A DNA stretch of 64,000 nt from Psychrobacter piscatorii. Lineage in GTDB: Bacteria > Pseudomonadota > Gammaproteobacteria > Pseudomonadales > Moraxellaceae. Positions 28,255 to 37,808 of this stretch are shown one piece after another. Where the stretch lies: the NCBI RefSeq assembly GCF_904846415.1, contig NZ_CAJHAR010000010.1, positions 51,326 to 115,325 on the forward strand. The letters are read 5' to 3'. The position numbers and the translations under genes were made by a program. The notes beneath the pieces were generated by a model. It worked only from the letters and a program-made list of their open reading frames with translations. It made no database searches and was not told the DNA's origin. The first letter of the stretch is position 1; every line of letters begins with the position of its first letter.

Positions 28255-29067
28255 TTAGCGTAAAGCTCGTCTTGCTTCACTAACGACGCGTGAGTTACCT
28301 TGAGCTTGCCCTGATTGTAAAATGATTTGCCACAGCGCTCGTCTGCGACTGGCATCTTGAGAAACGCTAAGGCCACGACGTGCCATCGCTTCTGCCTTAC
28401 GAGGTTGGTTCTTTTTCAATGCCACCTGCGCCAGATAAAAATACACGGCTGACGATTTGGGTGCCAAGCGCTGTGCACGGGTAAAGCTGTTTTCAGCATT
28501 CGTTAATTGTCCTGATTTCAGCTGATTAACGCCCACCTGCATCAAGTTACGAAATGCAGGCAAGTTACTGTTATTACTTGCTGATTGTTGAGAGCGTTGC
28601 TGTGAGTTTTTTCTGGCCTGCTCTAGTAGATCATTGTGTGACGGTACTGAGGGCTCAGAGATGATATAGTCATTGCGCGATGGTATGGCAATGCCCAGAT
28701 CAGGCTCTGTCGCCACTGGAGTAGGTGGCTCAAATACAGGCGCTTCTTGTGTCAATGGATTCGGCGACTCGGACTGCTCGGGTGGAGTATAAGGCTCAAT
28801 TAGGTATTCGTTCTCATCATCTGCTTCAACGATGGGTGCCTGAGTCACAGTGGTGGTCGATGTCACTGGCGGCTGTGATGATGGGATTGTTTGAATAGGT
28901 GTTGTTTTCATTGCAGCTGAGCTATCTGGCGCAGTCTGGCATGCGCTGAGGCTTAGCATGCTGCAAACGATGCCGCCTACAACTAGAGTATTCACTGACG
29001 CAAATTTTTTCTGCCACCAAGACATTGTTTGTGTCACAGAGGCAGATTGCTGTAGAAATGAGACCAT
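28255..29067 (-). CDS. TPR-containing lipoprotein
   Basis: The N-terminal leader WWQKKFASVNTLVVGGIVC... ends in the lipobox LSAC, so the mature protein starts at a lipidated cysteine about residue 43 (29 if translation begins at the internal ATG at 29025). A Pro/Thr/Glu-rich linker is followed by two or three TPR units (about residues 180-265; GVNQLKSGQLTNAENSFTRA, then YFYLAQVALKKNQPRKAEAM). It lies just 3' of the PBP gene on the same strand. It may be a periplasmic partner in peptidoglycan synthesis, by analogy with LpoA/LpoB, but this is inference from position only. Confidence 0.75.
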   Translation of the reverse strand: MVSFLQQSASVTQTMSWWQKKFASVNTLVVGGIVCSMLSLSACQTAPDSSAAMKTTPIQTIPSSQPPVTSTTTVTQAPIVEADDENEYLIEPYTPPEQSESPNPLTQEAPVFEPPTPVATEPDLGIAIPSRNDYIISEPSVPSHNDLLEQARKNSQQRSQQSASNNSNLPAFRNLMQVGVNQLKSGQLTNAENSFTRAQRLAPKSSAVYFYLAQVALKKNQPRKAEAMARRGLSVSQDASRRRALWQIILQSGQAQGNSRVVSEARRALR

Positions 29068-29113
29068 GTTGAGACCTTTTTTAAATATCAGACGCTACAT
29101 ATTAAAAACAATG

Positions 29114-31618
29114 TTAAAACCATTCAATAGCACGGTCATACCACGTATCAGCGCGGTTTTGACTTTCATTATTTTGTCCATTACTGTCTTCTGAATCACC
29201 AGCATCAACCGCTTCACCATTTGGGATATCTAAACCTTCGCGACGACGTTGCTCATTGATTGCACTCTGCTGATTTTGGAATTGCGATTGCTCGCGAGCA
29301 CGGTCTTGTTGATATAAGTTAAGCGCGCAGCTACTGGCTTCCTCTGGTAAATGTGCTGACATGACAGGTAAGTAGCGAGCATTGGCACAACGTTCATTAG
29401 ACAGCTTGCCTGAGTTGTTCTCGAGCCACAACCATTCGATACCTTCTGGCTCTGGTAACGCCACCGGAGTGAGTTTGAGACGTTTCATATAATCGACCCA
29501 AACCGGTAGAGCACCAGTACCACCACTCAAGCCAATGGGCTTGTTGTCATCACGACCAACCCAAACAACACTAACGTAGTTACCACTGTAACCTGCAAAC
29601 CAAGCATCACGGTAGTCGTTTGTCGTGCCCGTTTTGCCGGCGAGATTCAGATTGCTGCCAAGTGATTGAGCACGTCTGGCAGTACCGTTTGACACCACCT
29701 GCTGTAGTGCATAGTTGGTCAAAAAGTTGGTCTCAGGTGGAATACTGCGCTGAGTATTGAGTCCGGTACGCTGTAAAATACGACCGCGATCATCAATAAC
29801 CGTGCGAATACTATGAATAGGCGTGCGGAAACCGCCAGTCGCAAAGACTTGGTAAATACCTAACATGTCCATCGGGCTCAGATTGACAGACCCTAATAAC
29901 GCTGATGGATAGGGTGGTATTTCTTCTTTAACGCCCATGCGTTTTAGTTGCTTGGCAAAAGTATCAACCCCAAATTCCATACCTAAGCGTACCGCCGCTT
30001 GGTTATAAGATTGCGACAGTCCTGTGGTCAGTGGTACATAGCCATGATCACGGTTATCATAGTTTTTAGGACTCCAGTCGGTACCATCATTCAGATTGAC
30101 TGTGATAGGTGAGTCATCCACCGAGCTTGCTAAGTTATAACGACCACTTTCAAGCGCGGTCATATAAATGATTGGCTTCAATAGAGAGCCAACTTGACGC
30201 TTGGCATCGACAGCGCGGTTAAAGCCCGTAAACTCACTGCCACTACCGACGACAGACACCAATTCGCCAGTTTCAGGGTTGGCACTGACGAGCGCGCCTT
30301 GTAAATCTTTGGTTTTGCTACCGCTACGGCGTAGTTCGCCAAGTTTTCTATCAACCGCCTTATCTGCTGCCAACTGAGCAATAGGGTCTAGGGTACTAAT
30401 GATGATTAGACCTTCATTTTTGAGATCATCAGAGTAATAGACATCATTGAGCTCACGTTTGACGATGTCCAAAAAGTCAGGGAACTGGCTCTTGCCCTCA
30501 GCAGGCTTGTCCACGATACCGAGCGGCTGTTTTAGAGCTTTGTCATAGTCCTCTTGGCTTAGTGTGCCCATTGCGAGCATGTTACCAAGCACCACGTCAC
30601 GACGAGCTTTTGAATCATTTGGATTACGACGTGGGTTATAAATGCTCGGACCTTTTGCCATACCAACTAACATGGCTTGCTGATCTATACGCAGCTCATT
30701 AAGTGGTTTATCAAAATAGAACTGTGATGCCAAACCAAAACCATTGATAGAGCGATTGCCGTTTTGACCCAAATAAATTTCGTTCAGATAGGTCTGTAAA
30801 ATTTCATCCTTACTATAATGCAGCTCAAGCAGTACCGCCATCAACGCCTCATTGGCTTTGCGTTTGAGGGTGCGATCAGAGTTGAGATAAAAGTTTTTGA
30901 TCAGCTGCTGGGTGATGGTCGAGCCACCTTGTCTAGCGCCACCAGAGAAGTTATTGAAAACGGCACGAGCGATACCGCGTATCGAGACGCCTTTATGCTC
31001 ATAAAACGCGCGATCTTCGGTGGCAATCAAGGCATCAATTAGTGGCTGAGGCACGTCATCTAAAGAGACAACCATTCGATCTTCGTTACTATCTGGATAG
31101 ATACCACCGATACTCACTGGCTCTAGACGAATGATGCCGCTTTTGGCAGGTAAGGTGCTTTGAATAGAGTCAACTTTATTGCCAGCAATGGTCATTTTGA
31201 TGACTTGCTCAGCATCTATATCGCTCGAGCTATAGGTAAAGCCGCGTGTATGGATAAAATAAGTATTACCCGATCTATGATAAGTGCCAGTACGATCATA
31301 AGACTTGTTGCTCTGGTAATTAAGCAACTCTAGCCACGTTTTCATCGTATCTCTATCGATATTGGCACCCTGATATAGCTCAAGCGGCTGTGAGTATACT
31401 TTAGCTGGAATATCCCAGCGCTTGCCTTCGAACTTATGAGTAATGGTGCGATCAAGCTTGACCAAATACAGTGCAAATAGCACCATGCCAGCGATGATGA
31501 TAATTAAGAGAAGACTACTAAATACCAAGCCGCGCTGCTGTGAAGGTAAGGCATTCATAGCAGGTTTAGATGATGGTGATAGCTTGGTACTTGGTAACTT
31601 AAAATTGGATTTTTGCAC
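29114..31618 (-). CDS. mrcB: Penicillin-binding protein 1B (class A, bifunctional)
   Basis: The 834-aa protein has a membrane anchor (about residues 30-52), a UvrB-like UB2H region, a GT51 glycosyltransferase domain with EDRAFYEHKG and GGSTITQQL, and a transpeptidase domain with the active-site S-x-x-K (GSLLKPII), SYN (SQSYNQAA) and KTG (GKTGTTNDY). It polymerises and crosslinks peptidoglycan. The listed start is GTG at 31618; an ATG at 31558 would remove 20 residues and neither has a clear Shine-Dalgarno. The Q/N-rich C-terminal tail after residue 775 is a low-complexity extension. Confidence 0.93.
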   Translation of the reverse strand: MQKSNFKLPSTKLSPSSKPAMNALPSQQRGLVFSSLLLIIIIAGMVLFALYLVKLDRTITHKFEGKRWDIPAKVYSQPLELYQGANIDRDTMKTWLELLNYQSNKSYDRTGTYHRSGNTYFIHTRGFTYSSSDIDAEQVIKMTIAGNKVDSIQSTLPAKSGIIRLEPVSIGGIYPDSNEDRMVVSLDDVPQPLIDALIATEDRAFYEHKGVSIRGIARAVFNNFSGGARQGGSTITQQLIKNFYLNSDRTLKRKANEALMAVLLELHYSKDEILQTYLNEIYLGQNGNRSINGFGLASQFYFDKPLNELRIDQQAMLVGMAKGPSIYNPRRNPNDSKARRDVVLGNMLAMGTLSQEDYDKALKQPLGIVDKPAEGKSQFPDFLDIVKRELNDVYYSDDLKNEGLIIISTLDPIAQLAADKAVDRKLGELRRSGSKTKDLQGALVSANPETGELVSVVGSGSEFTGFNRAVDAKRQVGSLLKPIIYMTALESGRYNLASSVDDSPITVNLNDGTDWSPKNYDNRDHGYVPLTTGLSQSYNQAAVRLGMEFGVDTFAKQLKRMGVKEEIPPYPSALLGSVNLSPMDMLGIYQVFATGGFRTPIHSIRTVIDDRGRILQRTGLNTQRSIPPETNFLTNYALQQVVSNGTARRAQSLGSNLNLAGKTGTTNDYRDAWFAGYSGNYVSVVWVGRDDNKPIGLSGGTGALPVWVDYMKRLKLTPVALPEPEGIEWLWLENNSGKLSNERCANARYLPVMSAHLPEEASSCALNLYQQDRAREQSQFQNQQSAINEQRRREGLDIPNGEAVDAGDSEDSNGQNNESQNRADTWYDRAIEWF

Positions 31619-31987
31619 GGATGTCGCACCATTTTTGGATAAAAAACTGCCTCATAATGACGCAAATTGACAAATTTTTCAATCTATCATCGTTAACGAG
31701 GGCATTCATTGGTATTAGACCATAAGCAATGGTACTGCCTAGGGTGACTGCTTGTAGTATAATCTCTATTAAAATACTGATACTTATAATCAAGTATCAA
31801 CATCTTTCAATTGGGTTAATAAACGCCATATAAGATAACAATCTATGATAACTGTCACGATGTATTTTGTATGAATCCGCCGTTGCTGTTAACTATTTTG
31901 AAAGACCTTAAGTACAGTCAATGATAGAAACCTTGCTTAGAGTGAGAACCCTTTAAACAAGCCTATCCAAAGGAAGTACGTCCGATT
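31619..31987. other. Divergent intergenic region mrcB / ccoI
   Basis: The 369-base gap must hold promoters for both genes. It contains a TATAAT (31758-31763) and the 8-bp inverted repeat at 31778-31799. No gene is seen; the minus-strand frame 31599-31793 starts inside mrcB leader sequence and has no support. Confidence 0.5.
31778..31799. promoter_or_regulatory. Perfect inverted repeat, possible operator
   Basis: TGATACTT and AAGTATCA are perfect 8-bp arms around ATAATC. It lies about 190 bases before ccoI and 160 before mrcB. The spacing is not that of an FNR box. Confidence 0.5.
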
Positions 31988-34777
31988 ATGTCTAGTATTC
32001 CATCATCAGTATCATCTGCTACCAATCATTCTTATGAAGACAACTCTATTACTGACGGCTTAGTGCTACCCCTTGCTGATCACTGCTTCCATTGCGGTGA
32101 TCCAGTGCCTCAGCCGCCGTTTCATACTGAGATATTAGGCAAGTCGCGTGAGATGTGTTGTATGGGCTGTCAATTGGCGGCTCAAAGCATTGTAGAGGCT
32201 GGGCTTGAGCAGTATTATCTTGACCGTTCGGAGATTAACCGTACAGCAAGCTTACCGACCCAGCTGACGCGTCTCGAGGTCTACGATCATGACGAGATAA
32301 AGTCACAGTTCGTTTACGCGCAAGATGGTATGTCGGTGGCGGAGCTGTCTGTTAATAATTTACGCTGTGCGGCCTGTACTTGGCTGATTGAGTCGCGTCT
32401 TGATGAGCTAGAGGGTATTAGTAAGTGTCAGGTAAATTTGACCAACCAACGTATGCGGGTCATTTGGGATGAAAACAAATTACCCATCAGTCGCATTTTA
32501 GCGGTCATCAACGAAATCGGCTACGAAGCCAAGCCTTATCGCCAAGATACTCATGAAGCCATGCTGGCACGTCATAATAATCAAATGCTATTGCGTCTCG
32601 GCATCGCTGCACTAGGTTCGATGCAAGCGATGATGTATGCCGTTGCGCTTTATTTTGGTGAGTATAGCGACATGTTAATATTTCAGCGCGACTTTTTGCG
32701 TTGGGTTTCTTTGTTTGTGAGCACGCCTGTTTTCTTCTATGCTGGTATTCCTTTCTTTACCTCAGCCTGGTCAGCGATTCGTGCACGCCAGGTCAATATG
32801 GATGTGCCTGTTAGCCTTGCCTTGATTATTACCTTCTTTGCCAGTCTATACGCCACCATCACTGGACAAGGAGAAACATACTACGATTCGGTTAGCATGT
32901 TTATTTTCTTTTTGCTGGCAGGACGCTATATCGAGCATAATGCCCGTCTAAAAGCTGCGACCATGGCCAATGATCTGGTCGTAGTAGAGCCAGTATTGGT
33001 ACAAAAAGTGGCTGAAGACAAATCAGCAGCAGAGCGTATTTTGCAGCAGATCATAGACAATGAGTCTCAACAAAGTGAAGCCATCGAAGATGAGGCGAAA
33101 AAGGTATCAGGTGCGACGGCAGAAATTATGCCTAAGTTTATGAAGGGTATTGATGCCAATATTTATCAGCTCACATCACGTATTGCTCAAGATTGGCAGC
33201 AGTCACGTAATCAACAGAATGTGACAGCACAGTTAGAAGGTGATGTGGTATCAAAGCAGATGGTGACAGCTCATAGTTTGCAAGTGGGTGACATTATTTT
33301 GGTTGAAGCGGGCTCGGAGATTATCAGTGACGGTATCTTGTTAAGTCCAACTGCAACAGTCTCGCAAAGCCTACTGACGGGCGAAGGTGATTTAATCATT
33401 AAGTCCCAAGGCGATTATATTGTTGGCGGTGCACAAAACGACAGCCAGCCGTTTGAGATGTTGGTGACAGCGCTACCAAAAGACAGTCAAATAGGGCTGA
33501 TTGATAGACTGATGAACCGCGCCATGAGTGAAAAACCCAAACTGGCGCAGCAAGCAGATAAGCTGGCACGTTGGTTTGTGGCGCGCATTTTGGTTTTATC
33601 CGTCTTGGTATTTGTCGGCTGGTATATCGTTGATCCAAGTCAAGCTATTTGGGCAACAGTCGCCGTATTGGTCGCTACTTGTCCTTGCGCCTTGTCATTG
33701 GCGACGCCAATTGCCTTGACCGTCTCGACCAATCGTCTAGCCAGCTATGGTTTTTTGACGACGCGCGGGCATACGTTGCAAACATTGGCTGAAATCACTC
33801 ATGTTGCTTTTGATAAAACAGGTACGCTCACCTATGGGAAGCCAAACCTATTAAATATTGAGATAATCGAGCCAGTAAACCAGACTGATTCTGTTAACTC
33901 ACCATCAACAGCACAAAAAGACACGCTATTGGCAATCGCAGCTTCCTTAGAAGTAGGGAGTCGTCATCCCATTGCACACGCGCTGCTTACCGCTGCCTAT
34001 CAGTTACATCTACCACCGACGAGTGCCATGCAGCATTATCCAGCAGGCGGGGTGGAAGCGATGATTGATGGTGTGATATATCGTATCGGTCATAAGAATT
34101 TCGCACTAGGCACTGATGTAAGTAGTATGGATAAAAACAATGGTTTAACCATCGATTTGCTAACCCAGCGCGCGAGCTCAGCGGTCGTTTTATCTTGCCA
34201 AAAAGCAGATACAAATGAATGGCAGGCGCTCGCATGCTTTTATTTTAACGATAAGGTACGTGATAGTGCAAAATCCATGCTGGATACGCTAAAAGGGCTG
34301 GGTATCGAGTCTGTGATGTTGACTGGTGACCCGAGTCCGCAAGCACTGGTAATGGCTGAGAGCCTAGGGATGCAGGCCGCTTATAATGGTTTGTCACCGA
34401 CCGATAAGGTCAATCATATCCAGCAGCTGCAATCTAAAGGCGCGGTTGTGCTCATGGTGGGTGATGGCATCAATGACGCGCCCGTACTGGCGGCAGCAGA
34501 TGTGTCCACCTCGATTGCTGGCGCGGCCGATTTGGCACAAGTATCTAGCGACAGTATTATCCTAAATGGTCAAATAGAGGCCATCACAGCTGCCAAACGT
34601 ATTTCTGATAAAACAGAGCGTATTATCAAACAAAACTTCCGCTGGGCGCTCGCTTACAACAGTATTGTTCTGATACCAGCGGCTTTAGGTTACGTACCAC
34701 CATGGCTTGCTGCGATTGGGATGTCACTTAGCTCATTGTTTGTCGTGTTAAATGCGCTACGCCTAAAACGTGCTTAG
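31988..34777 (+). CDS. ccoI: Copper-type P1B ATPase, CcoI/FixI family
   Basis: The 929-aa pump has an N-terminal Cys-rich region (C33-x2-C36, C57-C58-x2-C61), a heavy-metal domain with RCAAC (C127, C130), eight membrane helices, the transport motif CPC (C565-P566-C567), the phosphorylation site DKTGT (D609) and GDGINDAP. The DHCFHCGD...MCCMGC start is typical of CcoI, which supplies copper for cbb3 oxidase assembly. About 95 extra residues lie between the fourth membrane helix and the actuator domain, whose motif is TGEG rather than TGES. AAAGGAAG precedes the ATG. The ccoNOPQ, ccoG and ccoS genes are not nearby. Confidence 0.9.
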   Translation: MSSIPSSVSSATNHSYEDNSITDGLVLPLADHCFHCGDPVPQPPFHTEILGKSREMCCMGCQLAAQSIVEAGLEQYYLDRSEINRTASLPTQLTRLEVYDHDEIKSQFVYAQDGMSVAELSVNNLRCAACTWLIESRLDELEGISKCQVNLTNQRMRVIWDENKLPISRILAVINEIGYEAKPYRQDTHEAMLARHNNQMLLRLGIAALGSMQAMMYAVALYFGEYSDMLIFQRDFLRWVSLFVSTPVFFYAGIPFFTSAWSAIRARQVNMDVPVSLALIITFFASLYATITGQGETYYDSVSMFIFFLLAGRYIEHNARLKAATMANDLVVVEPVLVQKVAEDKSAAERILQQIIDNESQQSEAIEDEAKKVSGATAEIMPKFMKGIDANIYQLTSRIAQDWQQSRNQQNVTAQLEGDVVSKQMVTAHSLQVGDIILVEAGSEIISDGILLSPTATVSQSLLTGEGDLIIKSQGDYIVGGAQNDSQPFEMLVTALPKDSQIGLIDRLMNRAMSEKPKLAQQADKLARWFVARILVLSVLVFVGWYIVDPSQAIWATVAVLVATCPCALSLATPIALTVSTNRLASYGFLTTRGHTLQTLAEITHVAFDKTGTLTYGKPNLLNIEIIEPVNQTDSVNSPSTAQKDTLLAIAASLEVGSRHPIAHALLTAAYQLHLPPTSAMQHYPAGGVEAMIDGVIYRIGHKNFALGTDVSSMDKNNGLTIDLLTQRASSAVVLSCQKADTNEWQALACFYFNDKVRDSAKSMLDTLKGLGIESVMLTGDPSPQALVMAESLGMQAAYNGLSPTDKVNHIQQLQSKGAVVLMVGDGINDAPVLAAADVSTSIAGAADLAQVSSDSIILNGQIEAITAAKRISDKTERIIKQNFRWALAYNSIVLIPAALGYVPPWLAAIGMSLSSLFVVLNALRLKRA

Positions 34778-34804
34778 TTAAGAAGAACTATAAAACCTGC
34801 CCAC

Positions 34805-34846
34805 AAAAAACCGCCTGCAACTATGAATAGCTCAGGCGGTTTTTTC
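34805..34846. terminator. Bidirectional terminator after ccoI
   Basis: AAAAAACCGCCTG and CAGGCGGTTTTTT pair over 13 bp between convergent genes. Confidence 0.92.
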
Positions 34847-34878
34847 TGTACAAAATTTCTATTAGACAGTTTGTTCAA

Positions 34879-35601
34879 TTAGTCTTGTAGATAGCTCAAT
34901 AGACGCATGAACTCAATGTACATCCAGACTAGCGTGGCAAGAATACCAATGCTGAACAACCATTCGTAGTCTTCAGAAATACCCATCGCCACGCCGCGAT
35001 CGATATTATCGAAATCCAACAACAGCGTGAAAGAAGCGATAACGATGACAAATAAGCTAAAACCAATAGCGATAGCACCACCTTCGAACAAGAATGGTAA
35101 GGTTGAGCCAAACGCTAGAGACAGTACCCACTGTGCTACATAAACAAGCATGATCGCAATCACGGCTGAGGTCACGATAGAGCGGAACTTTTCAGTGACC
35201 TTAACCAAACCTGAGCGATACAGCCCTAGCATGACCGCTGCTGTAACGAAGGTCGCACACATTGCCGTGACTGGTACCGTTGGATACATTCTCATAAAGA
35301 ATAATGAGATACCGCCCAAAAAGATACCTTCTAGCAATGCGTAAGGCACGGCCAACGTCTTGGCTTTTTGTGGCTTAAAGGTAATAAAAAGGGCAAGAAC
35401 AAACGCAGCAATCATGCTACCGAAGGCTGCCATGGTAATAAAACCTTGCGATAAACCTGCCATAAGCGCATAAAAGAAAAAGCCCACACCAGTAATAGCT
35501 GATAACCCAAGTAACAGGCTGGTCTTTTGAATAACGCCTTTGACCGTCATTGGATTACCGCCGATCGCAAGTTCTGCGCGACTGACAATAGGATTGGCCA
35601 T
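34879..35601 (-). CDS. Bax inhibitor-1 / YccA family membrane protein
   Basis: The 240-aa protein has about seven hydrophobic helices and the family features VSRAELAIGG at the N-terminus and FDNIDRGVAMG-EDYEW near the C-terminus. It belongs to the Bax1-I superfamily, in which YccA of E. coli is a substrate and modulator of the FtsH protease; others act as pH-gated calcium leaks. The ATG at 35601 is chosen over the ORF opening at 35703 because AAGGAC lies just upstream. Role here unknown. Confidence 0.85.
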   Translation of the reverse strand: MANPIVSRAELAIGGNPMTVKGVIQKTSLLLGLSAITGVGFFFYALMAGLSQGFITMAAFGSMIAAFVLALFITFKPQKAKTLAVPYALLEGIFLGGISLFFMRMYPTVPVTAMCATFVTAAVMLGLYRSGLVKVTEKFRSIVTSAVIAIMLVYVAQWVLSLAFGSTLPFLFEGGAIAIGFSLFVIVIASFTLLLDFDNIDRGVAMGISEDYEWLFSIGILATLVWMYIEFMRLLSYLQD

Positions 35602-35873
35602 ACATAAGTCCTTAATAATAAAATATAAAAATAGAGATGCTGCTACTTTAGCAAAACCGCCGTTATTGTCAACTGTGTTTGCGTGACAGCCGTTACAGCT
35701 CAACCTAGTAGTCTAAAAACCTAAGCAGACAAGCAAGTATGAGCAAGGCATCTGATATATTTTATATGGGGCCAGTTACGACAGTTAACAACGATAATTC
35801 ATAAACATGCTAGTCTAAGCGCGCATTTATCGCTATTATTGCCCTGTACTTCACCGTTATACCGAGTCGTTTT

Positions 35874-36878
35874 ATGGAAAACTCAGCGCAGTCAGCAAGA
35901 TTGCCACACTTACACGAGTCAGAGCTGTTCCACGCTATCAAAAATCCTGCTTTTAGGCGTATTGGCTTGATGGGCCGTGCTGGTAAACGCAGCGTCACGC
36001 AAAGTCTGGTACAGATTGCCCAAACCATCAACGATATGAATTTGACGTTGATCATGGATGTACAAACGGCCAACTTACCAACGCTTAACCTCACAGAAGT
36101 AGAAAGAGTCAAAATCGTTAAACGTGGCTTGATTGGTGAGATTTGCGATTTGGTCATAGTCGTTGGTGGTGATGGATCGATATTGCATGCTGCTGAAGCA
36201 TTGGCACGCTACCGTGTCCCGGTATTAGGGGTTAACCGTGGTCGTCTCGGGTTTTTGGCAGATGTCAAACCTGACGAAGCAGCATTTAAGCTACGCCAAG
36301 TATTGATGGGCGATTATCAGTTGGATCATCGGTTTTTATTGACGATGGAGATACGAGAAGGGCGCAAAATTATCCATGAAGACATGGCGCTCAACGACAT
36401 CGTACTGCACGCAGGCAAATCGGTACATATGATCGATTTTCAGATGAAGATTGACGGACATGATGTTTATAGGCAGCATAGTGATGGCTTGATAGCAGCG
36501 ACACCGACTGGTTCAACCGCTTATGCTCTATCTGGTGGTGGCCCCATCATTCATCCAAGTATGGATGCCATCTGTCTGGTGCCCATGCATCCGCATACGT
36601 TGTCTAGTCGTCCGATTGTCGTCAGTGGTAATAGTGAGGTTTGTATTCGTATTCACGAAGACAATCGCACGCAGCCGATGGTCAGCGCAGATGGCAAACC
36701 AAGCGTACCGCTTGAGCAAGAACAGCGCCTGTATATTCGTAAGCATCCTGATAAGCTCACTTTACTGCATCCGCCTGGGTTTGACTTTTATGAAGCCTGT
36801 CGTACCAAGCTGCACTGGAACGTACATGCCGAAGAATTTAGTCTAGATGTCGATGATGATATTATAGAGGATGAATGA
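35874..36878 (+). CDS. nadK: NAD kinase
   Basis: The enzyme phosphorylates NAD to NADP. The 334-aa protein has the catalytic GGDGS loop (residues 98-102, VVGGDGSILHAAEAL), NRGRLGFLAD and the conserved region DGLIAATPTGSTAYALSGGGPI. The N-terminal leader of about 25 residues and the acidic C-terminus DVDDDIIEDE are longer than in E. coli NadK (292 aa). It is followed 83 bases later by a DUF1315 gene in the same direction. Confidence 0.95.
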   Translation: MENSAQSARLPHLHESELFHAIKNPAFRRIGLMGRAGKRSVTQSLVQIAQTINDMNLTLIMDVQTANLPTLNLTEVERVKIVKRGLIGEICDLVIVVGGDGSILHAAEALARYRVPVLGVNRGRLGFLADVKPDEAAFKLRQVLMGDYQLDHRFLLTMEIREGRKIIHEDMALNDIVLHAGKSVHMIDFQMKIDGHDVYRQHSDGLIAATPTGSTAYALSGGGPIIHPSMDAICLVPMHPHTLSSRPIVVSGNSEVCIRIHEDNRTQPMVSADGKPSVPLEQEQRLYIRKHPDKLTLLHPPGFDFYEACRTKLHWNVHAEEFSLDVDDDIIEDE

Positions 36879-36961
36879 GCGTATCTATTAGGGCATGTCT
36901 TCAAGTCGTCTAATAGTCATCAAAAAATATGATGCAAAAATAGTAGTGGAGAGTAGGCAAG

Positions 36962-37273
36962 ATGGATAAACAAACAATACTAGCCAGTCTGACACCGGAA
37001 GTGGTTGATAAATTCCGCATGGCGATTGAGCTAGGTAAGTGGCCTGATGGTCGTAAAATTACCGCTGAGCAGCGAGAAACCTGCATGCAAGCAGTGATGG
37101 TATGGGAGCACGAGCATCTACCACCTGCCGAGCGTACGGGCTATATCCACAAACCAGTAAAAGACGACGGTTCAGTGGTTGGTGCTGAATGTGATGTCGA
37201 GCACGAGCATCATTATCCTAATATGCCGAACCCGAAAGGGGCGGTGCAACCTGTGAAGTTTCGTAATAAATAA
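36962..37273 (+). CDS. DUF1315 / YeaC family protein
   Basis: The 103-aa protein has the recognisable YeaC/DUF1315 sequence: LTPEVVDKFRMAIELGKWPDG, then ITAEQRETCMQAVMVWEHEHLPPAERTGYI. No function is known for the family. A His/Asp-rich stretch lies near residue 80 (DVEHEHHYPN). It probably shares a transcript with nadK and ends at the terminator where IS copy 2 is inserted. Confidence 0.85.
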   Translation: MDKQTILASLTPEVVDKFRMAIELGKWPDGRKITAEQRETCMQAVMVWEHEHLPPAERTGYIHKPVKDDGSVVGAECDVEHEHHYPNMPNPKGAVQPVKFRNK

Positions 37274-37290
37274 ATCTATAAACAGTCAAT

Positions 37291-37324
37291 AAAAAAGCCA
37301 CGCTAATGAGCGTGGCTTTTTTTA
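37291..37324 (+). terminator. Terminator after DUF1315 gene, target side of IS copy 2
   Basis: AAAAAAGCCACGCT and AGCGTGGCTTTTTT pair perfectly around four bases. The IS begins 7 bases after the T-run. Confidence 0.93.
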
Positions 37325-37371
37325 CTTTATTGTCCCGTCCTGAAATAAGTTTACGAAAAAGGAGCTTATTC

Positions 37372-37764
37372 ATGGACAAGTTAGAGACAACAAGGGCTAA
37401 GCGTACGCAAAAAGATTACACGCTAGGCTTTAAATTGGCCGTCGTTGACAGTGTAGAAAAAGGCGACATGACCTACAAACAAGCGCAAGCGATTTATGGC
37501 ATACAAGGACGCAGTACCGTATTGGTATGGCTGCGACGTCATGGTAAATTAGACTGGACCCACCTACCTAAGAGTCAGACTATGCCATCTAAAGAAACCC
37601 CAGCGCAAACCATCAAACGTCTAGAACGTGAACTGGCTGATGCCAAAGCGCATAACCTTATTTTAAGCAAAGTCGTCGAAGTATTTGAAAACGACTATGG
37701 AGCACATGCTAGAAAAAAGTCTGCTACGGCATCCTCTGGCAGCTCAAAACAGACAAACAAATAA
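37372..37764 (+). CDS. IS3-family transposase OrfA, copy 2
   Basis: The 130-aa product is identical to OrfA of copy 1, with the N-terminal helix-turn-helix and leucine-zipper-like helix. The ATG follows AAGGAG carried by the element. The slippery heptamer A-AAA-AAG is at 37713-37719. Host codons upstream in the same frame differ from copy 1, which confirms that they are not part of the gene. Confidence 0.95.
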   Translation: MDKLETTRAKRTQKDYTLGFKLAVVDSVEKGDMTYKQAQAIYGIQGRSTVLVWLRRHGKLDWTHLPKSQTMPSKETPAQTIKRLERELADAKAHNLILSKVVEVFENDYGAHARKKSATASSGSSKQTNK

Positions 37765-37808
37765 GTTTAGCCCAAGGATGCCGGTTACTTAGTGTTAGCC
37801 CGCAAGCG

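Noticed and set aside
31599..31793. 64-codon minus-strand frame upstream of mrcB
   Set aside because: It overlaps the mrcB start in another frame and lacks a ribosome site.
31778..31799. FNR box for ccoI
   Set aside because: FNR sites are TTGAT-N4-ATCAA. The dyad here has a six-base spacer and different outer bases.
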